Shown: piece by piece, positions 1-7,971 of the stretch | Layout: every line of letters begins with the position of its first letter | Position numbering within the stretch: the stretch's first letter is position 1 | Notes under the pieces: model-generated | Seen by the model: the letters and a program-made list of their open reading frames with translations, nothing else | Told to the model about the DNA's origin: nothing | Databases searched by the model: none | Assembly: GCA_003645385.1 (NCBI GenBank) | Contig: QNEY01000004.1 | Span: 1-20,580 of the forward strand | Origin: Gammaproteobacteria bacterium | GTDB lineage: Bacteria; Pseudomonadota; Gammaproteobacteria; Nitrosococcales; Methylophagaceae | Direction: 5' to 3' | Length of the DNA: 20,580 nucleotides | Translations under genes and position numbers: made by a program

Positions 1-430
1 ATGCACTAATTGCCAAACTAATGGCACAGACAATGGCAAAAAGCCATTTTCCTCGCTGTAATGGTGATGTTCTAAGTAACAATTCACGCCCTACAATTGC
101 TGGCACTATACCTTGCATAAAGTGACCTAGCCGATCATAGTGATTCCGCGCTAAATTAAATTCTATTTGAATCCAGTTAAACAATGGATTTTCTGCATAA
201 GTGTAATAACCACCTATGATTAGAATAAGAGCAAACAGTCCTAATAAACGATAACTTAATAGCGTCAAAGGAAAGGCTTTGTATGAACCCCACAATACCA
301 ATAAACCAATCATTACTGGTATGGTTTCTAATAGCCATGTCAAACAGTCTGCTACTGGCGAAATACCTGAAACGATTAGACTAATTATTAGCAGATAAAA
401 CCAGAACTTTTGCTCCACGGCTTGATTCAT
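1..430 (-). CDS. yjdF: YjdF/DUF2238 family inner membrane protein (3' part beyond window)
   Basis: This reading frame is open from an ATG at 428-430 to the left edge, giving 143 codons with no stop, so the C-terminus lies outside the window. The visible protein begins MNQAVEQKFWFYLL and contains hydrophobic segments at roughly residues 8-27, 35-50 and 60-76, with another starting near 128. The stretch around residues 98-115, with the pattern YDRLGHFMQG followed by VGRELLL, matches my memory of the DUF2238/YjdF membrane family. E. coli YjdF is about 209 residues, so about two thirds is present. No biochemical role is established for the family. The start lies five bases after the apaG stop codon, so it is probably the last or a late gene of the pgl-glk-apaG transcript. 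The family call rests on the motif only. Confidence 0.75.
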   Translation of the reverse strand, partial: MNQAVEQKFWFYLLIISLIVSGISPVADCLTWLLETIPVMIGLLVLWGSYKAFPLTLLSYRLLGLFALILIIGGYYTYAENPLFNWIQIEFNLARNHYDRLGHFMQGIVPAIVGRELLLRTSPLQRGKWLFAIVCAISLAISA

Positions 431-435
431 CGCAA

Positions 436-822
436 CTAATGCAAAGTTTGAGGAACGGCTAAAGTAAATGCAGGTATATCAACTTCAAATCGTTCACCTG
501 CATCATCTATCATCATATAATGCCCTTGCATCATACCAACAGGTGTATCAAGCATAGCAGCGCTAGTATAGGTAAATTCTTGCTCAGGAGATAAGTATGG
601 ATGCTTACCTACAACGCCATCACCTTCAACCTCCTGCTCATGACCATCGCCACCAGTTATCTTCCAATAACGTGACAATAAGCGTGCAGGACTGGAACCC
701 GAGTTTTTTATAGTGATGGTGTAAGCAAACAAATATCTTGCTTTCATTGGATCTGACTCTTGTTCTAGATATGTCGCCTCAACATCAACAGAAATATTAT
801 TATTATCTTTTCCTAAATTCAT
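436..822 (-). CDS. apaG: ApaG/CorD family protein
   Basis: The 128-residue product has the length and layout of ApaG: a single Fn3-like beta domain (DUF525). A Gly-rich loop GDGVVG lies at residues 67-72, followed by HPYL and the strongly conserved run DTPVGMMQGHY near residues 92-102. ApaG (also called CorD) is a small cytosolic protein linked genetically to Co2+ resistance and Mg2+ efflux in Salmonella; its exact biochemical role is unsettled. In enterics apaG usually follows ksgA and precedes apaH. Here it follows glk by seven bases and precedes a YjdF-like gene by five, so the neighbourhood differs and tells little about its role. Identification is firm, function is not. Confidence 0.93.
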   Translation of the reverse strand: MNLGKDNNNISVDVEATYLEQESDPMKARYLFAYTITIKNSGSSPARLLSRYWKITGGDGHEQEVEGDGVVGKHPYLSPEQEFTYTSAAMLDTPVGMMQGHYMMIDDAGERFEVDIPAFTLAVPQTLH

Positions 823-829
823 GAGTTCA

Positions 830-1816
830 TTATACAGTTATTTTTTGTGCTAATAAGCGTGCACCCATCAATCCGACCTTCGGTTGCAAGATTAAACGTA
901 CTGGTATTTTCTCTACTAATGTCGTCATTTTTCCTTTGGCAATAAATGCATCAATAAAAGGTCCCTGCATAAAGCGTTGGTAATTTTTTGCAGCAATGCC
1001 CCCAGCAATATATAAACCTGCCATTGGTAATACAGTCAGTGCAAGATTACCGGCTTGAGCACCATATATTTCAATAAATAAATCCAATGATTCCAGAGCA
1101 AGTGCATCGTTATTTTCAAGTGCAAATTGACTAATTACAGCTGCAGGATCACCATCAATCATAGCCTGACGCAGATCTGGATTTTCATCATGCTGTTCAT
1201 AAGCTCGTAGAAACTCATAAATCGTAACCAGACCAGGGCCTGATACAATTCGTTCATATGAAACATGGCCAAAGCGCTCTATCAAATGTTCCAATAATAA
1301 AATCTGCATCGGATCAGTCGGAGCAAAATCAGCATGCCCGCCTTCAGTTGCAACTACCCGCCAACCATCAGCTTCAGGAAATAACAGTGCCTGTCCTAAA
1401 CCTGTTCCTGCGCCAATCACTGCTCTAGGTGCATTCTCATCAACCTCACCTTGTTGCAAGGTAATCACTTCATCATCAGCAAGACTGCTTATTCCATATG
1501 CAACAGCTGCAAAGTCATTACATAAATGCACATGGCCAATATCAAATTTGCCAGCCAGATTATCTGCATTCAGTTGCCATGGTAAATTGGTGACATTGGC
1601 ATCACGTCCAAAGACCGGGCCAGCAACTGCAAAGCAGGCACTGTCGATTCTGTAATCCTTAATCTGTTGTTGATTTAAGAACTCACACAAGACCAAGTCA
1701 AAACTGGAAAAATCTTGACTGACATAGCTTTGCTCCAAAATCACATTGCCCTGTTCAGAACTTAACTGGAATAATGTTTTGGTGCCGCCAATATCAACTG
1801 CTAGCAAATGACGCAT
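830..1816 (-). CDS. glk: Glucokinase (Glk, E. coli type)
   Basis: This 328-residue cytosolic enzyme phosphorylates glucose with ATP to glucose 6-phosphate (EC 2.7.1.2). The N-terminus has the phosphate-binding signature DIGGTKT (residues 8-14) of the ASKHA kinases. Further family marks are AVAGPV, the substrate-site strand NLPWQLN with the downstream NDF, GAGTGLGQA and the EGGHADFAP segment, which together place it in the bacterial Glk family (PF02685) rather than the ROK family. Length agrees with the about 320 residues of E. coli Glk. The gene starts two bases after the pgl stop codon and ends seven bases before apaG, so the three are almost certainly co-transcribed. The pairing with pgl fits feeding of glucose into the oxidative pentose phosphate or Entner-Doudoroff route. 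No zwf or edd is visible here. Confidence 0.95.
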   Translation of the reverse strand: MRHLLAVDIGGTKTLFQLSSEQGNVILEQSYVSQDFSSFDLVLCEFLNQQQIKDYRIDSACFAVAGPVFGRDANVTNLPWQLNADNLAGKFDIGHVHLCNDFAAVAYGISSLADDEVITLQQGEVDENAPRAVIGAGTGLGQALLFPEADGWRVVATEGGHADFAPTDPMQILLLEHLIERFGHVSYERIVSGPGLVTIYEFLRAYEQHDENPDLRQAMIDGDPAAVISQFALENNDALALESLDLFIEIYGAQAGNLALTVLPMAGLYIAGGIAAKNYQRFMQGPFIDAFIAKGKMTTLVEKIPVRLILQPKVGLMGARLLAQKITV

Positions 1817-1818
1817 CG

Positions 1819-2529
1819 TTATTGTCCTGCAGCAGCTGCATCCATGTACCAGTAATATTCAGCTTGAGGAGCCAGACGCTGTACTGGCAAGCCCTGTACT
1901 GCATCAGTAGTAATATCTTTGACAATCGCTGCCTTTGCTTCGCCAGCAATAAACACTATCACCTGTCTAGCAGCATTAATCACCGGATAAGTCATCGTTA
2001 CCCGCCATGATTCAAACTTCTCAACATACACACTGGTAGTTAAGGTCTCAGTGGCATCCAAAGCATCTGTACCCGGAAATAATGAGGCAATATGGCCATC
2101 TGGTCCCAAACCTAATAGAACCAAATCAAGCGGCTGCCCTAGCAATATTTCTTTCATTGTTCGTGCGTAGCTAACTGCCACATCAGATGCAGCACCATCC
2201 TCAGTTGGCATGCGATGAACATTCTCTTGAGGAATAGGAATATGGTCAATCATTGCTTCACGTGCCATTTTGAAATTGCTATCATCATGAGTAGGCAATA
2301 CACAGCGTTCATCTCCAAAGAACAAATGCACTCGTGACCAGTCAACTTGTTCCACATAGGGAGATGTAGCTAATTTCTGATACAAACCTTTTGGAGTTGA
2401 GCCACCAGCTAATGCCACATGAAATATTCCTCGTTTAGCAATCGCTGATCGTGCTTTAGTAACAAATTCTTCAGTGGCTGCTTCAATCAAACTAACTGCA
2501 TCCGGCAGGATTTTTTGTTCTGCTTTCAT
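1819..2529 (-). CDS. pgl: 6-phosphogluconolactonase (DevB type)
   Basis: The 236-residue product matches the DevB/SOL class of 6-phosphogluconolactonase (EC 3.1.1.31), which hydrolyses 6-phosphogluconolactone to 6-phosphogluconate in the cytosol. Family marks in order are LAGGSTPKGLYQ (about 40-51), the strand HLFFGDERCV (68-77) with NFKMA after it, and LGLGPDGHIASLFPGT in the middle of the protein. The length is normal for the family. The ATG at 2527-2529 is preceded by a strong ribosome-binding sequence AGAGGA (2534-2539 on the complementary strand) four bases away. It is the first gene of a compact unit with glk and apaG, separated from the antiporter gene upstream by 149 bases that hold a plausible promoter. 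Confidence 0.95.
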   Translation of the reverse strand: MKAEQKILPDAVSLIEAATEEFVTKARSAIAKRGIFHVALAGGSTPKGLYQKLATSPYVEQVDWSRVHLFFGDERCVLPTHDDSNFKMAREAMIDHIPIPQENVHRMPTEDGAASDVAVSYARTMKEILLGQPLDLVLLGLGPDGHIASLFPGTDALDATETLTTSVYVEKFESWRVTMTYPVINAARQVIVFIAGEAKAAIVKDITTDAVQGLPVQRLAPQAEYYWYMDAAAAGQ

Positions 2530-2559
2530 TTCTTCCTCTATTTTGGTCTAGTTAACCAA

Positions 2560-2587
2560 ATGATAATAACTCTGAGACTATACTCAA
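2560..2587 (-). promoter_or_regulatory. Candidate sigma70 promoter for pgl-glk-apaG
   Basis: On the minus strand a -35-like TTGAGT (2582-2587) is followed after 16 bases by a -10-like TATCAT (2560-2565). Transcription would begin about 25 bases before the pgl ATG. The spacing and four of six plus five of six consensus matches are reasonable in an AT-rich region, but AT-rich DNA produces such matches by chance. Placement before a compact operon and after a 149-base gap supports it. Confidence 0.4.
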
Positions 2588-2663
2588 CGATAAAAGCTGA
2601 AATGATAATGCCACAAGGGATAAAAGTCCTAATTCTATTTGCAATTGGCTAGACTTAAACCTC

Positions 2664-2679
2664 AGAAGTTATGACTTCT
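2664..2679 (-). terminator. Small hairpin at the end of the antiporter gene
   Basis: The arms AGAAGT (2664-2669) and ACTTCT (2674-2679) form a 6-bp stem with a 4-base loop, overlapping the stop codon of the antiporter gene (2679-2681). The stem is short and AU-rich with no clear U-run after it, so it is at best a weak terminator or an mRNA 3' end stabiliser. Confidence 0.25.
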
Positions 2680-3905
2680 TAGTCATCAAACTTTTGTCTC
2701 TTTATTAATGGACTAACTGTGGGAGCTTGTACAAATAAAGTAAATAACACCACACCAAAGGCTATGGACTGCACTGTCCACCAATAGTCTAGTTCTAGTG
2801 GTAAAGACAGCGCCAATGCTAGCGTAACCGCTCCACGCAAACCACCTACAAACATTATTTGTTGATATCCAAATGGAATCCGTTCGACACCTGGCAATAA
2901 AGAAATTAATGGCGCACCTCCAAATACACCAACACCCCGAGCAATTAATACTGCAGCAATACCAATTAACATTGCTAACCAATTATCGGTGAACATACCC
3001 ACAGTAATGGTAACGCCCATTAACAGAAACATAATTGCTTCTGCCACATAAACGTTAAAACTCCAAAAATCATCAACAAAACTTCGTTTTTCATGATCTT
3101 GAAAATCATGGTGAATAACTCGTCCTAATACCATCCCAGCCACCAGTACTGACATCACACCGGATACGTTTAACGAATCAGCGACCAAATAAGAAATATA
3201 TGCTGCGATTAAGGTTACGATGGCTTGTTGAATATAATCATGCAATATCCGAGATAAGAACAAAAAAGTAAACCCTATAAATAAACCAATAATAGCGCCC
3301 CCAAAGAACACCACCATAAAGCGTATACTGGCATCCAATATTGATATATCTTCCATAGGATGTTGAGCGATATAAAGAAAAATACTGAACGTTACAATGG
3401 CTGTAGCATCATTAAATAAGGCTTCACCATCTAGTAGTATGCACAACCTCTTTGGGACACCAGCCTTTCGCATTATTTCCAGCACTGCAACCGGATCGGT
3501 TGCTGCCAGCATTGCGCCTGTTAGCAAAGCTGCAATCCATGGAAACCCTGTCGGATGACCAATACCATAATAAATCATGGTCGCAGCCACAAAAGTAGAT
3601 AACAGCATCACAGGTATTGCAAAAAACAGGATAACTATAAGATGCTTGAGCAGCTGGCCAGCATCAATTTTAAATGCTGCCTCAAAAATCAACAAAGGTA
3701 GAAAAACAAATAAAATTAGATCATGAAAGGAGTCATAACGTACACCGGTATCAACACCGAAATAAACTAAGATTTCACTGCCGACAAAACCAGTTACAAC
3801 CAGTAATCCAGCAAAAGGAATATTATATTTTTCAGCTATTGGCTTAAGTAACAATGCCAGAAGTAACATCAAAGCCAATAACATCAAGCCAGTACTGATT
3901 GCCAT
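2679..3905 (-). CDS. CPA1-family Na+/H+ (cation/proton) antiporter
   Basis: The 408-residue product is almost entirely hydrophobic, with about 11-13 predicted membrane helices, and belongs to the CPA1 monovalent cation/proton antiporters (PF00999; NhaP/YjcE/NHE relatives). Visible family marks are LLIFEAAFKID (about 71-81), TDPVA (136-140), the ion-binding pair Asn165-Asp166 in LFNDATAIVTF, and the late GGLRGAVTLALAL. The ND pair (rather than DD) suggests an electroneutral exchanger, which is a family inference. The protein ends soon after the last helix, without the long cytoplasmic tail seen in many NhaP proteins. The start ATG (3903-3905) has AGGAG six bases upstream. It lies 58 bases downstream of the FMN/Fe-S protein gene and might share its transcript. 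Whether it moves Na+, K+ or both cannot be told from sequence. Confidence 0.9.
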   Translation of the reverse strand: MAISTGLMLLALMLLLALLLKPIAEKYNIPFAGLLVVTGFVGSEILVYFGVDTGVRYDSFHDLILFVFLPLLIFEAAFKIDAGQLLKHLIVILFFAIPVMLLSTFVAATMIYYGIGHPTGFPWIAALLTGAMLAATDPVAVLEIMRKAGVPKRLCILLDGEALFNDATAIVTFSIFLYIAQHPMEDISILDASIRFMVVFFGGAIIGLFIGFTFLFLSRILHDYIQQAIVTLIAAYISYLVADSLNVSGVMSVLVAGMVLGRVIHHDFQDHEKRSFVDDFWSFNVYVAEAIMFLLMGVTITVGMFTDNWLAMLIGIAAVLIARGVGVFGGAPLISLLPGVERIPFGYQQIMFVGGLRGAVTLALALSLPLELDYWWTVQSIAFGVVLFTLFVQAPTVSPLIKRQKFDD

Positions 3906-3963
3906 TATTTACTCCTTCTGACCATTTCTGAATTAAGCATAATGTGGTTCACACCATACGAGC

Positions 3964-5490
3964 TTATTTAATCGAAGTAATCTTAATTGGTTCAAGTTCA
4001 GGAAAAAGTTCATCCATTCCTTGTGTGCGACCAGTACCCATAACAATACGTGCATGGCTACGACTTAAGGCTCGGGGGCTTTTAACACCACATGAATGCG
4101 CAATAATACCGACTTCTTTTACCATATTATTGATATAACTACTCACTCGAGTAGCTTTAGTCGGAGGATGAAGCCCTTTTTGAAATTTAGGATCATGGGT
4201 GGTAATTCCTGTTGGGCAGGTGTTTTTATTACATTGCAAAGCCTGAATACAACCTAACGAAAATAAAAACCCACGTGCACTAGTAATAAAGTCTGCACCA
4301 GCACACAAGGCCCCAGCAACAGATCCGGGAGTAACAAGCTTGCCTGAGGCAACTACTTTTATCCGATCACGTAAACCATATTGTTTCAATTTATCTACCA
4401 TAATCGGCAAACTTTCACGCAATGACATACCCACTGAATCAATCAATGACATTGGAGCAGCACCCGTCCCCCCTTCAGCACCATCAATAGTTATAAAATC
4501 TGGGGCTGAATCCTGTCCCCGTTTCACGATTGCACTTAATAAAACATCAATTTGATTAGGAGCTCCCACAACCATTTTGAAGCCTGTTGGTTTGCCCGTC
4601 ACATTTCTAACTCGATTGACCATATCGATCAAATCATCAAAACTATTGATATCAGGATGACGGTTCGGACTGTAGGCATCTTTACCGACTTCAATACCAC
4701 GAATACGGGCAATTTCTTCAGTTACTTTTTCCCCGGGCAAAATACCACCTTTACCTGGCTTGGCACCTTGACTCATCTTAATTTCAAACATTTTCACTTC
4801 AGGATGAGCCGCGATCTCAATGAGTTTTTCATCATTCAAATTTCCTTCCAGATCACTCACCCCATTTTTTGCCGTTCCTATCTGGAAAACGATATCGGCA
4901 CCACCCTCAAGATGATATGGTGACAATCCACCCTCACCCGTGTTCATCCAAGCACCAGCTGATTTTGCACCCGAAGATAACGCTAATATAGCTGGCTTGG
5001 ACAATGCACCATAACTCATACCTGAAATATTAAAGATTGAAGCTGTGGTATAGGGATGTTTACAGTTAGAACCTATAGTGACAGGTTGAGGTGTCACTGC
5101 ATCCTCACCTAAGGTTGGAAATGCACAATTGACAAATAATACTCTCCCTGGACCATTAATATTATCTGTCGAACCAAAAGCGACTGTACTATCAACATTC
5201 TTTGCAGCACGATAAACCCACGAACGTTGCGCCCGATTGAAAGGTAATTCTTCACGATCCATTGCAAAAAAATATTGACGAAAAAATTCACCTACATGTT
5301 CAAAAAGATAACGGAAACGACCAATAACAGGATAATTACGTCGAATAGTTTGCTGCGTTTGAGTAACATCTATCACATAAGCAACAATAACCCACAATAT
5401 CACCAAACCAATTGCCAAAATGAATAACGCTGCTAGAACTTCTAGTGCTGCAAAAAGAAACTCACCAAACTCGTCTGACAATACATTCAT
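3964..5490 (-). CDS. FMN-binding, Fe-S glutamate-synthase-like protein with N-terminal membrane anchor
   Basis: The product (508 residues from the chosen ATG) matches the FMN-binding synthase domain of glutamate synthase (PF01645, COG0069) but lacks the glutaminase and GXGXG domains. After one hydrophobic helix (about residues 11-40) come NISGMSYGALS, the GEGG loop, KMSQGAKPGKGG and IDGAEGGTGAAP, all typical FMN and substrate-site segments. Cys414, Cys420 and Cys425 follow the C-x5-C-x4-C spacing of the 3Fe-4S ligands in GltB. A frame extension to a TTG at 5499 exists, but AAGGA (5500-5504) is nine bases from the ATG at 5488-5490 and abuts the TTG, so I prefer the ATG. It lies between ilvA (upstream, about 100 bases) and the antiporter gene. 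Stand-alone relatives include the N-methylglutamate synthase C subunit and archaeal forms; the substrate here is unknown. Confidence 0.88.
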   Translation of the reverse strand: MNVLSDEFGEFLFAALEVLAALFILAIGLVILWVIVAYVIDVTQTQQTIRRNYPVIGRFRYLFEHVGEFFRQYFFAMDREELPFNRAQRSWVYRAAKNVDSTVAFGSTDNINGPGRVLFVNCAFPTLGEDAVTPQPVTIGSNCKHPYTTASIFNISGMSYGALSKPAILALSSGAKSAGAWMNTGEGGLSPYHLEGGADIVFQIGTAKNGVSDLEGNLNDEKLIEIAAHPEVKMFEIKMSQGAKPGKGGILPGEKVTEEIARIRGIEVGKDAYSPNRHPDINSFDDLIDMVNRVRNVTGKPTGFKMVVGAPNQIDVLLSAIVKRGQDSAPDFITIDGAEGGTGAAPMSLIDSVGMSLRESLPIMVDKLKQYGLRDRIKVVASGKLVTPGSVAGALCAGADFITSARGFLFSLGCIQALQCNKNTCPTGITTHDPKFQKGLHPPTKATRVSSYINNMVKEVGIIAHSCGVKSPRALSRSHARIVMGTGRTQGMDELFPELEPIKITSIK

Positions 5491-5590
5491 AACTATCAAT
5501 CCTTAGTTTTTTATCAACTATTCCTCAGGTAATCATAACTTGATCAAATAGGCAATAGCTTGGAATCAAATTCTGACTACCAACCGAAAC

Positions 5591-7105
5591 TTATTTCAAA
5601 AAAAGGTCATATGCAGGGTTATCGGTCTCTTGCCAATAAACATAACCCAACGCATCTAAAAAACCCTGAAATTCATTTTGTTCATCGTCTGGCACTTGCA
5701 CACCAACTAAGACACGCCCATATGCGGCACCATGATTTCGGTAATGAAATAGACTAATATTCCATCGCTGTCCCATCCGAGTTAAAAATCGTAATAACGC
5801 ACCAGGGCGTTCAGGAAACTCAAACCTATATAAACGTTCATTTTCAACTTGAGGGGCATGACCTCCAACCATATAACGTACATGAAGCTTAGCCATTTCA
5901 TTATCAGTGAAGTCAACCCACTGGTATCCAGCTTGATCAAGACTATCAAATAAAGCTTGCCGTTCAGTATCGCCACCATCTATCTGTAAACCAACAAATA
6001 CCTGCGCATCACGGTTATCAGCATAACGATAATTAAATTCTGTGATGCCATATTCAGATAAGATTTGGCAAAACTGTTGGAAACTACCAGGCTTCTCATC
6101 AATTGTTGTTGCAAACAATACCTCTCGCCGCTCACCTAACTCTGCACGTTCAGCAACATGGCGCAAACGATCAAAGTTGATATTGGCGCCACTATCGATC
6201 ACTACAATATGTTTATTGATAAGGTTTTCACGAGCAACATATTTCTTAGCACCTGCTACTGCTAACGCACCTGATGGCTCAGCTATTGAACGAGTATCAT
6301 CAAAAATATCCATTATCGCCGCACAAATCTCATCACTATCAACCAAGATCACTTCATCAACCGTCTCACGTGCAATTCTGAAAGGCTCCGCACCAACCTG
6401 ACGCACTGCTGTACCATCAGCAAACAGGCCAACCTGATCAAGTACAACTCGATCATCGGCATCTAATGCTGCTTTCAAACAAGCTGCATCTACCGGTTCA
6501 ACACCAATAACTTTAATTTCTGGCCTAGATGACTTGATATAAGCAGCTATCCCAGCAATCAAGCCACCACCGCCAACGGGTACAAAAATCGCATCAAGAG
6601 GTTCAGGATGCTGACTCAATATCTCCATAGCGATTGTCCCTTGGCCGGCAATCACCTCAGGATCATCATATGGATGAATAAATGTTCTACCCTGCTGTTT
6701 TGCCAGATTCAAAGCATAATCACAGGCATCATCATAATTATTGCCATGCAAAACAATCTCAGCCCCAAGATTTTTAACAGATTCAACCTTAATTGGAGGT
6801 GTGGTTTTTGGCATAACAATTAAAGATGAAATACCCATTTTTTTTGCTGATAAGGCAACACCTTGAGCGTGATTTCCTGCTGAGGCTGCAACCACACCTT
6901 GACTGCGTTCTTCACTAGTTAAATGGCTCATACGATTGTAGGCACCACGTAATTTAAATGAGAAAACTGGCTGTAGATCTTCTCGTTTCACCCACACCAA
7001 ATTATTCAATCTTTGAGACAGACGTGGCATTTTATCTAATGGCGTTTCAATTGCCACATCATAGACTTGTGCGTTACGGATTCTTTCTACATATTCAGTC
7101 AGCAT
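5591..7105 (-). CDS. ilvA: Threonine ammonia-lyase, biosynthetic (IlvA)
   Basis: This cytosolic PLP enzyme deaminates L-threonine to 2-oxobutanoate and ammonia, the first step of isoleucine synthesis (EC 4.3.1.19). From the chosen start it is 504 residues, close to E. coli IlvA (514). The PLP lysine lies in SFKLRGAYNRM near residue 51, and the Gly-rich phosphate loop in VGGGGLIAG. Two C-terminal ACT-like regulatory domains are present, one starting FATTIDEKPGSF and one YRFEFPERPGALL, which in the family bind isoleucine and valine. Two ATGs lie two codons apart (7109-7111 and 7103-7105). The weak GAGTGG sequence sits eight bases before the second and only two before the first, and homologues begin ML-x-x-YV, so I use the second. 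No other ilv gene is nearby. Confidence 0.95.
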   Translation of the reverse strand: MLTEYVERIRNAQVYDVAIETPLDKMPRLSQRLNNLVWVKREDLQPVFSFKLRGAYNRMSHLTSEERSQGVVAASAGNHAQGVALSAKKMGISSLIVMPKTTPPIKVESVKNLGAEIVLHGNNYDDACDYALNLAKQQGRTFIHPYDDPEVIAGQGTIAMEILSQHPEPLDAIFVPVGGGGLIAGIAAYIKSSRPEIKVIGVEPVDAACLKAALDADDRVVLDQVGLFADGTAVRQVGAEPFRIARETVDEVILVDSDEICAAIMDIFDDTRSIAEPSGALAVAGAKKYVARENLINKHIVVIDSGANINFDRLRHVAERAELGERREVLFATTIDEKPGSFQQFCQILSEYGITEFNYRYADNRDAQVFVGLQIDGGDTERQALFDSLDQAGYQWVDFTDNEMAKLHVRYMVGGHAPQVENERLYRFEFPERPGALLRFLTRMGQRWNISLFHYRNHGAAYGRVLVGVQVPDDEQNEFQGFLDALGYVYWQETDNPAYDLFLK

Positions 7106-7148
7106 GACCACTCAAATTTTTCAGAAATTAATTAAATTAATGCTTACG

Positions 7149-7178
7149 TTACCATTGACAGCCATTTATCTCTATAAT
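7149..7178 (+). promoter_or_regulatory. rpiA: Candidate rpiA promoter region in the ilvA-rpiA divergent gap
   Basis: A perfect -10 TATAAT lies at 7173-7178. The -35-like TTACCA (7149-7154) is 18 bases upstream. Directly after it comes a perfect -35 TTGACA (7155-7160), but that is only 12 bases from the TATAAT, too close for normal sigma70 spacing. An AT-rich tract (about 7126-7140) lies just upstream and could act as an UP element. The rpiA ribosome-binding site AAGGA (7210-7214) follows. I see no convincing minus-strand promoter for ilvA in the same gap. Confidence 0.5.
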
Positions 7179-7221
7179 TAGCGGGATAAATTAGTAATCC
7201 AATCGATATAAGGAAGACATA

Positions 7222-7884
7222 ATGACACCTGATGAAATGAAGAAACAGGCTGCATACGCAGCGCTAGAACACATTAATACCGATGGGGTAGTTGGTGTTG
7301 GTACAGGTTCTACCGTCAATCATTTTATTGATGCTTTAGCTACAATCAAAGGCCGTATCGAAGGTGCTGTTTCCAGCTCAATCGTGTCTACCAAACGTCT
7401 GGAAGAGCATGGGATTCATGTTTTTGATTTAAATGACGTTAGTAATGTCGCTGTTTATGTTGATGGTGCTGATGAATCAAATCATTTTCTACAACTCATT
7501 AAAGGTGGTGGCGGTGCATTAACACGCGAAAAGATTATTGCCGCAGCCAGTGACAAATTTGTCTGTATCGCTGACGAAAGCAAATTAGTAGATGTGTTAG
7601 GCAAATTTCCATTGCCCGTTGAAGTTGTACCTATGTCTCGCAGTTATGTGGCACGTGAAATTGTTAAGATGGGAGGTCAGCCAGTATACCGTGAAGGCTT
7701 TATCACCGATAACAGCAACGTGATCATTGATGTTCACGGCTGGGACATCATGGAAGCCATCAAATTAGAAACAGAATTAAACGCTATTGTTGGCGTAGTT
7801 ACTAATGGTTTATTTGCAGCTCGTCCTGCGGATGTATTGTTATTAGGTAGCGAAAGTGGCACTAAAACTGTTTACGCAAAATAA
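7222..7884 (+). CDS. rpiA: Ribose-5-phosphate isomerase A
   Basis: The 220-residue cytosolic enzyme interconverts ribose 5-phosphate and ribulose 5-phosphate (EC 5.3.1.6) in the non-oxidative pentose phosphate pathway. The length equals that of E. coli RpiA (219), and the active-site residues fall at the same numbers: Asp81 and Asp84 in DGADE, Lys94 in IKGGGGA and Glu103 in TREK. The sugar-phosphate loop GVGTGST is at residues 25-31, and KFPLPVEVVP occurs in the usual place. The ATG has AAGGA seven bases upstream. It is divergent from ilvA, the same pairing seen in several gammaproteobacteria. A large inverted repeat follows the stop codon and separates rpiA from lolC, so co-transcription with lolC is uncertain. 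Confidence 0.97.
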   Translation: MTPDEMKKQAAYAALEHINTDGVVGVGTGSTVNHFIDALATIKGRIEGAVSSSIVSTKRLEEHGIHVFDLNDVSNVAVYVDGADESNHFLQLIKGGGGALTREKIIAAASDKFVCIADESKLVDVLGKFPLPVEVVPMSRSYVAREIVKMGGQPVYREGFITDNSNVIIDVHGWDIMEAIKLETELNAIVGVVTNGLFAARPADVLLLGSESGTKTVYAK

Positions 7885-7890
7885 CATCAC

Positions 7891-7943
7891 CCTTCACTTC
7901 ACCCGAGCCCGAGCCTTAGATCTGGGAATGAGTGAAGTGAAGG
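7891..7943. repeat. 12-bp perfect inverted repeat with 29-base loop between rpiA and lolC
   Basis: The left arm CCTTCACTTCAC (7891-7902) is the exact reverse complement of GTGAAGTGAAGG (7932-7943). The 29-base interior holds the direct repeat CCCGAG-CCCGAG and the palindrome AGATCT, and looks more GC-rich than the surrounding DNA. It begins six bases after the rpiA stop and ends 28 bases before the lolC start. No U-run follows on either strand, so it is not a textbook intrinsic terminator. It may be an mRNA-stabilising or attenuating hairpin, or a dispersed palindromic element of the REP/MITE kind. Confidence 0.85.
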
Positions 7944-7971
7944 CAATCAACTCTATATACCACATAACATA

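Noticed and set aside
4340..4923. Plus-strand frames opposite the glutamate-synthase-like gene
   Set aside because: Shadow frames of a strongly conserved gene; no start signal and no domain.
6042..6401. Plus-strand 119-codon frame opposite ilvA
   Set aside because: It is fully inside the well-conserved ilvA coding region, lacks a ribosome-binding site and has no recognisable domain.
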